Shown: positions 7,023 through 11,382 of the stretch, piece after piece
Layout: each line of letters starts with the position of its first letter
Numbering within the stretch: position 1 is the stretch's first letter
Origin: Chthonomonadaceae bacterium
GTDB taxonomy: Bacteria > Armatimonadota > Chthonomonadetes > Chthonomonadales > Chthonomonadaceae
Assembly (NCBI GenBank): GCA_014377395.1
Contig: JACMPS010000196.1
Span: forward strand, 1-13,824
Length of the DNA: 13,824 bases
Direction of reading: 5' to 3'
Position numbers and translations under genes: made by a program
Notes under the pieces: model-generated
Told to the model about the DNA's origin: nothing
Databases searched by the model: none
The model's input: only the letters and a program-made list of their open reading frames with translations

Positions 7023-7079
7023 AAGAGTTTGCTCTGAATGGATCGAAGCGGAGCAAGAGCCGAACGACAAAGGGGACTT

Positions 7080-8333
7080 ATGAATCGGAAACTGACGAAT
7101 ATCCTGACACTTATTTTTGCCTGTCTGGGTGGGCTGGATGCACTTATTCTTACCGTGCGCCATTTTTTGCCGTCCCTTCCACTCGGTTGCTCTGCCGGTC
7201 CCTCCGGTTGTGAAGGAGTGCTGAAGGGAGCCTACAGCCATTTCGGACCGATCCCAACCGCCGCCCTTGGTCTTGGAATGTACGGAATTTTGATTTTCCT
7301 CTGTGTTAAGCGGGCAGGAGAACTTTCGCTTGTCGAGGCACGTAATCGTCAGGCGGCGACTGACTACGCAGAGCGGGCGGAGAACGAAGCGGGACCTCTG
7401 TCTACCTCCCCGGTTTTGATTGACCGATCTCGCCTGAGAAATCTGGATGCGCTCGTGTTCGGATTATCTCTTACAGGAACCCTCTTTTCGGTCTGGCTTC
7501 AATACACCTCCCTTTTTGTGCTACTCAGTTTCTGCCCTTATTGTTTTTTCTCGGCGTGTATGATCTCACTTGTCGCTCTGCTTGCCGCCCGTGATTTCAT
7601 TATGGCGGATCGCTCTCTCAACGGAGAGCAAAAACTGATTGTCGCCGTTGTTGGGGGCGTGATTGCCCTGATGTGCTTGCTCTATGTTCCCACCGTCGTG
7701 ATGCAGTTTCTCCGCACACAAAAGGGAGTGACGGTGTTTACGCCTTACACGCCGCGTGAAACCCTAGCTCCCGCTAATCTGAGAATTAAAGGGAAAGCGG
7801 ACGCGCCTGTACTCCTTGTGGAGTTTGCGGATTACCAGTGTACGCACTGTAAGGAAGCAACCGACACCGTCAACCTATTTATGAGAAATCACCCGGAAAA
7901 GGTCAAACTCGCGTTCAGAAATTTTCCGCTCCCGATGCATAAGTGGGCAACCGAGGCTTCCAAAGCCTGTGAAGCCGCCGGACTACAGGGAAAGTTCTGG
8001 GAATATCACGACCTGATTTTCGAGCGACAGGAAATGCTTACCAAGCCCGATTTCAACCCCGAGACGTTTGGTGAGCTTGCAAAATCATTGAACCTTGATA
8101 CGGTTAAGTTCAGGACTGACTGTGAAAGCCCGTCCATTTCGGAAGTCGTCAGCAAAGACCTCGAAGTGGGAAAAGCGAACCAGGTGGATACCACGCCGAC
8201 CTTCTTTATCATCACCCCGAAAAGAATCTGGCGAGCCGTAGGCAGAACCGAACTGCTGTCGGTGTTGGACGATCCCAAGCATGACGTGTGGAAGGCGGCG
8301 GGAATGGTTCCCTCCGACCCAAACGACAAGTAA
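7080..8333 (+). CDS. Vitamin K epoxide reductase family protein fused to a DsbA-like thioredoxin domain
   Basis: Membrane disulfide-forming enzyme of 417 residues. The N-terminal VKOR domain takes electrons from thiols and gives them to quinone; the C-terminal DsbA-like domain outside the membrane oxidises substrate proteins. VKOR cysteines are all present: loop pair C37 and C44 (GCSAGPSGC) and active-site C152/C155 (FCPYC). Membrane helices lie near residues 5-28, 54-75, 123-142 and 147-171, with a fifth at 185-210 leading to the exported domain. A polar loop of roughly 45 residues (77-121) between helices 2 and 3 is longer than usual. The DsbA-like domain has DYQCTHC (C254/C257) and cis-proline TTPT (P373). 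The start is ATG at 7080, with AAAGGGG 4 bases upstream; ATG at 7038 would add a polar 14-residue extension. It probably shares regulation with trxB or uses its own repeat-associated promoter. Confidence 0.92.
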   Translation: MNRKLTNILTLIFACLGGLDALILTVRHFLPSLPLGCSAGPSGCEGVLKGAYSHFGPIPTAALGLGMYGILIFLCVKRAGELSLVEARNRQAATDYAERAENEAGPLSTSPVLIDRSRLRNLDALVFGLSLTGTLFSVWLQYTSLFVLLSFCPYCFFSACMISLVALLAARDFIMADRSLNGEQKLIVAVVGGVIALMCLLYVPTVVMQFLRTQKGVTVFTPYTPRETLAPANLRIKGKADAPVLLVEFADYQCTHCKEATDTVNLFMRNHPEKVKLAFRNFPLPMHKWATEASKACEAAGLQGKFWEYHDLIFERQEMLTKPDFNPETFGELAKSLNLDTVKFRTDCESPSISEVVSKDLEVGKANQVDTTPTFFIITPKRIWRAVGRTELLSVLDDPKHDVWKAAGMVPSDPNDK

Positions 8334-8395
8334 AAACGCAATCTCAGAGAGGGTGATGAGAAAGCATTTGCTCAGGGCGAAATCTAATGGGTTTG

Positions 8396-8423
8396 GTGTC
8401 CGCAGGACACGGGGCGGAACGCC
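8396..8423 (+). terminator. Paired hairpins, possible transcription terminator without a clear T-run
   Basis: Two adjacent perfect stems, 6 base pairs with loop GCA and 4 base pairs with loop GAA, lie 62 bases after the VKOR-DsbA stop. What follows is TCTAGCACGG and then TTTATT, not a clean T-tract. It could protect the 3' end or end transcription inefficiently; a repetitive palindromic element is the alternative. Confidence 0.3.
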
Positions 8424-8623
8424 TCTAGCACGGAATTTATTCTTGCGTTATTGTATTGCGACAAATGCACTAACTTTACTTTTTCAATATCCTTTCAGAA
8501 GGTGCTGAAAAATAAAGCGAAAGCGGCGGAATAAATGCCCTTCCGGCGGCTTCGCCGTTCCGAGTTCATCCAATCGCGGACATCACTATAGCGTAATGCC
8601 GCCTGTTATTGACGAAGACAGCC

Positions 8624-8645
8624 CTCTCAAAGCAGTCTTAGAGAG
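8624..8645 (+). promoter_or_regulatory. Leader hairpin just upstream of the ribosome site of the secreted-protein gene
   Basis: CTCTCAAAG and CTTAGAGAG pair over 9 positions with one A-A mismatch and a CAGT loop. The stem ends 5 bases before AAAGAG (8651-8656), the ribosome site of the gene starting at 8663. It may tune translation or stabilise the message; no ligand or protein is suggested. Confidence 0.3.
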
Positions 8646-8662
8646 TAGTAAAAGAGTCGATG

Positions 8663-9745
8663 ATGAAACAAACACAATCCATTCCGGGAATTGCTCTGGT
8701 GCTGATGCTGGTAGGTTCAGGAGTCCAAGCCCATGCGGACAACGACCTTGTGTGGGTGATGGGAAAAGTGACCGATGCCCGAAACAAGCCTCTCGTCAAT
8801 ACGCTCGTTGCCGCCTACGACGATAACAACAAAGTGGTGGACTATGCCCGCACTGATGCAAACGGAGAGTACGCTCTGGCACTCCCCTGCAAAGCGATTC
8901 ACATGGAAAACAAGCGCACGAGTTTTATCACAACGGTGGTAAGCGGGATCACGCGCTTTGTGGGGGGAGCCGCCGGGTTCATTGCAAACCCACTCCGTGC
9001 CGGAATGTCTGCCGTAACGAGCTCTCAGGCGGCAAACATGACCGATCCCCTGACTAAAGGCGGAATCGCGGCAGGAAGTCTTGTTGCCGATCAGATTTTG
9101 TTTCGCATCTCCCCTCCGAAAAAGGTCACGGTTTTCGAGGAGCGCAAGCAACCGGGAGCCGTCGTTATCAAAGCCGTGTCACCAGATAATCACGATTTGA
9201 TTGCGGTGGGGCGCGTCTACTGGGTTCAAGAGGAAAAGTTCAAGGCGGGAGGCAAAGAGTCCAAAACGCTTGCGGTTTGGCTTGACCCCATTCAGATGAA
9301 ACCCGCAAGCGGCTCTGAAGTCTCTCGTATTGGCTCAGACTATCTCACGTTTGCGGCGGCTCGGATTGTTCCCGGCATCGTCGAGGCGGGGGAGACGGTA
9401 CGAGTCACGGTTTCCATTCCAAAGCCTCCCTCCCCCGAAACGTTTCTGACGGTGATTGCTCGGAACAATCGTACCGGGCAAATCTGGGAACTGAAACCCG
9501 TTGGGAACGACCGATACACAACCGATGTTCTCGTGGACAAGCGATTTCCAAAAGACGATCAGGTGATTTCCGTTCTCGCCTACGCCGCGCAACCTTACCA
9601 GGAAAAGCGACGCAAAGAGGTTGAATCGGCGATTGAACACGCAGGACTGTGGGACGTTCGCAAGCCATTTGTGTTCAATCCTTTGTTGACGGTTTCTCGA
9701 AACCGCGCCGACCTGACATTGACGGTAGTAGGCGATAAAAAGTAG
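8663..9745 (+). CDS. Secreted protein with carboxypeptidase-regulatory-like domain, function unknown
   Basis: Exported protein of 360 residues that I do not recognise beyond its domains. A signal peptide covers residues 1-25 (hydrophobic IALVLMLVGSG, likely cleavage after VQAHA). Residues 29-75 (WVMGKVTDARNKPLVNTL through TDANGEYALALP) match the CarboxypepD_reg/CNA-B-like beta-sandwich seen at the start of many exported proteins. Residues 86-148 form a Gly/Ala-rich, partly hydrophobic stretch with GGAAGF and GGIAAGS, unusual between two sandwich domains. Residues about 236-310 (PGIVEAGETVRVTVSIP onward) look like an Ig-like domain. The start is ATG at 8663, 6 bases after AAAGAG; the ATG directly before it at 8660 would be only 3 bases from that site. 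It converges on the esterase gene and shares its terminator. Confidence 0.75.
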   Translation: MKQTQSIPGIALVLMLVGSGVQAHADNDLVWVMGKVTDARNKPLVNTLVAAYDDNNKVVDYARTDANGEYALALPCKAIHMENKRTSFITTVVSGITRFVGGAAGFIANPLRAGMSAVTSSQAANMTDPLTKGGIAAGSLVADQILFRISPPKKVTVFEERKQPGAVVIKAVSPDNHDLIAVGRVYWVQEEKFKAGGKESKTLAVWLDPIQMKPASGSEVSRIGSDYLTFAAARIVPGIVEAGETVRVTVSIPKPPSPETFLTVIARNNRTGQIWELKPVGNDRYTTDVLVDKRFPKDDQVISVLAYAAQPYQEKRRKEVESAIEHAGLWDVRKPFVFNPLLTVSRNRADLTLTVVGDKK

Positions 9746-9765
9746 AACCCCTCTACTTTTTCGCC
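9731..9765. terminator. Bidirectional terminator shared by convergent genes
   Basis: AAAAAGTAG (9737-9745) and CTACTTTTT (9753-9761) form a perfect 9-base-pair stem around a 7-base loop AACCCCT. After a two-base bulge GGCG (9731-9734) also pairs with CGCC (9762-9765). Both strands give a hairpin ending in a T-run, so it should end transcription from both sides. Each half contains a gene's TAG stop: the plus-strand gene ends Lys-Lys-stop, and the minus-strand esterase also ends Lys-Lys-stop. Confidence 0.75.
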
Positions 9766-10910
9766 CCGGTTTTGCCGAACAGCAACGGCACAAAGTTAGC
9801 GAGATTACGCCGCCATACCCCCCACGAATGTCCTCCCAGTGTTTCGATCCGGGTAACGGGAACGTCTTTCGATTTAAGCCACTCTTCCAGTTTGCGGTTT
9901 GGGTCAAGCAGTCCGTCCTCCGTTCCGCAAGCGATCCAGAGCAACTGAAGCCGAGATTTTGCCGTGGAATCAACTGCGGGAAAGAGTTTCGGATAATCGT
10001 TGCCCGCCATGATCACGGCTCCACTGAACGAACCCACCCATGCGAATTGATCCAGATGATTTAGCCCCGTTGTTAGTGCCTCGCCTCCCCCCATTGAAAG
10101 CCCCGTGATTGCGCGTGAATTTCGATCTTTCTCCACGCGATAAGACTTTTCAACTTCGGGGATCACCTCTTTCAGCAGGGCTTCGGTGAATTTATCGAAG
10201 TTGCGCTGTCCGATATTCGGTACTCTTCGTCCTGCGCCACCGGGCGCGACAATTTCAGGCGCACCATACCCTAACGGCATCACTACAAGCATCGGTTTTG
10301 CTTTGCCCTCAGCAATGAGATTATCGAGAATGACATGGGCGCGTCCTACGGAAGTCCAACCGCTTGCATCGTCACTGTAGCCATGCAAAAGATAAAGTAC
10401 CGGGTACTTTTTGTTCACTTGCGGGTTGTAACCGGGCGGGGTATAGACATAAAAATCTCGGTCATCGCCTACAACACTGGAAGCGTAAAAGTGCCGATGA
10501 AGCGTCCCGTGTGGAACGCGCTTTACGTCCCAGGATTGTGACCCGTTTCCCGAAACGTAAATCATACTCTGCGAGGTGAGCAGGTTGGGCTTGATCATCG
10601 GATTGTTCGCGTCCATCATGTCCACGCCGTCCACCACAAAAGAGTAGCCGTAAAAGTCGGGTTCGAGCGGGTCGGTGGTCAGGCTCCAGATGCCCTTTTC
10701 GTCGCGTTGCATTGGCTTGGGCGATGATCCCTCACGGGCGAGCAAAACTTCTTCCGCTTTTGCGGCACGAACATGGAACGTCACCCGGCGATCCGAAGAG
10801 ACTTCGGGTGCTTGCGCCGAAAGCGGCGAGAGTGTCGCCGCCCCCACACAAAGCGTGAAAATGGAACGCAGAAATGAAAATTTTCCGGTATCGAAAAGAG
10901 GAACAGTCAT
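9753..10910 (-). CDS. Secreted alpha/beta-hydrolase esterase (esterase D / feruloyl esterase-like)
   Basis: Exported esterase of 385 residues, of the Fes/esterase D group that includes carbohydrate-esterase family 1 feruloyl and acetylxylan esterases. A signal peptide is seen at 1-34 (FSFLRSIFTLCVGAATL, cleavage near SAQA). Residues about 40-110 (VTFHVRAAKAEEV through FYGYSFVVDGV) form the early-set beta-sandwich found in front of these enzymes. The hydrolase domain has YPVLYLLHGYSD (169-180) as the oxyanion region. It also has the nucleophile S272 in GLSMGG, probable acid D332 in CGTEDG, and H361 in GGHSWGVW. All triad residues are present. The substrate, perhaps ester-linked plant polysaccharide decoration, is not determined. 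The start is ATG at 10910, which begins the signal peptide. A GTG at 10976 would put 22 polar residues before it. The ribosome site is weak. Confidence 0.88.
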   Translation of the reverse strand: MTVPLFDTGKFSFLRSIFTLCVGAATLSPLSAQAPEVSSDRRVTFHVRAAKAEEVLLAREGSSPKPMQRDEKGIWSLTTDPLEPDFYGYSFVVDGVDMMDANNPMIKPNLLTSQSMIYVSGNGSQSWDVKRVPHGTLHRHFYASSVVGDDRDFYVYTPPGYNPQVNKKYPVLYLLHGYSDDASGWTSVGRAHVILDNLIAEGKAKPMLVVMPLGYGAPEIVAPGGAGRRVPNIGQRNFDKFTEALLKEVIPEVEKSYRVEKDRNSRAITGLSMGGGEALTTGLNHLDQFAWVGSFSGAVIMAGNDYPKLFPAVDSTAKSRLQLLWIACGTEDGLLDPNRKLEEWLKSKDVPVTRIETLGGHSWGVWRRNLANFVPLLFGKTGAKK

Positions 10911-11382
10911 TGTTTTTTCTACTTTCAGGGAGAAATATGGACACAGATTAGAAGACACAATGCGAAAAAAGAACACGGAGAAAGGGAAGAAAGTTTTCGC
11001 GTCAATATCCTCTCGCGAGTACGGAAGAAGTATAGTCTTGTTTGCTCTAAGAAATCAAGCGGGTGTTCTGCAAAGTCCTACACGGACAGAATGAAGTTTC
11101 TAAGAGGGTATCGAAATTTGGTGGTAGATGAACTTTCGGGGGGAAAGGAGTTAAGAGATTTATAATTTCGGCTTTCTTTTCTCGGAAAAAAACCGAATCG
11201 CAATCTCAAAAAAACAAATCTCCCCTAAAAAGGTATATTTTGCTACCGTTATAAAATCGGCATGGAAAATGCAGGTATCCTCTCCGATAAGCCGAGTAAA
11301 CTACCGAAAAACCCTTCGCTCACTGTGTTGTACTGACCCCCGGATTTTTTATCTCCCAAAGTTGGGATGCTGGAGACTACCC
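10911..11382. other. Non-coding divergent region between esterase and FG-GAP protein genes
   Basis: These 472 bases are AT-rich and hold no supported gene. They contain the esterase promoter candidate (11029-11058) and an 8-base palindrome CTCGCGAG at 11012-11019. A hairpin at 11167-11197 has TTCGG/CCGAA plus a T-rich/A-rich stem. A GGTA/TACC pair lies at about 11232-11246. The TATAAAAT box at 11250-11257 could be a -10 for the plus-strand gene, about 130 bases before its start. ATCGG/CCGAT with an inner GCAT/ATGC stem (11256-11289) would fold in the leader. I see no match to a riboswitch class I know. Confidence 0.4.
11029..11058 (-). promoter_or_regulatory. Possible promoter for the esterase gene
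   Basis: On the minus strand TTGATT (11058-11053) and TATACT (11034-11029) are separated by 18 bases. This is a good sigma-70 pair, 4 and 5 of 6 to consensus. The predicted start near 11022 gives a leader of about 112 bases. Confidence 0.38.

Larger units (their letters stand above)
8334..8662 (+). other. Hairpin-rich intergenic region after the VKOR-DsbA gene
   Basis: No coding sequence is supported in these 329 bases. They hold four compact inverted repeats, listed separately where useful. GTGTCC-GCA-GGACAC at 8396-8410 is followed directly by GGCG-GAA-CGCC at 8413-8423. TTTCAG/CTGAAA with a 6-base loop is at 8493-8510. CGGCG-GCTT-CGCCG is at 8544-8557. CTCTCAAAG/CTTAGAGAG with one mismatch is at 8624-8645. 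A weak promoter-like pair (TTCATC, 16 bases, TATAGC at about 8587-8592) could serve the downstream gene. I see no tRNA, riboswitch of a known class or mobile-element end. Confidence 0.5.

Noticed and set aside
7038..7079. ATG at 7038 as the start of the VKOR-DsbA protein
   Set aside because: It adds 14 charged residues ahead of the first membrane helix, while ATG 7080 has AAAGGGG just upstream.
8334..8662. tRNA gene or insertion-sequence end in the hairpin-rich gap
   Set aside because: No T-loop GTTCRANTC pattern, cloverleaf or terminal inverted repeat with target duplication is visible.
11231..11382. Cyclic-di-GMP or other known riboswitch before the FG-GAP gene
   Set aside because: The region can fold, but the conserved bases of the c-di-GMP-I, fluoride and cobalamin classes are not there.
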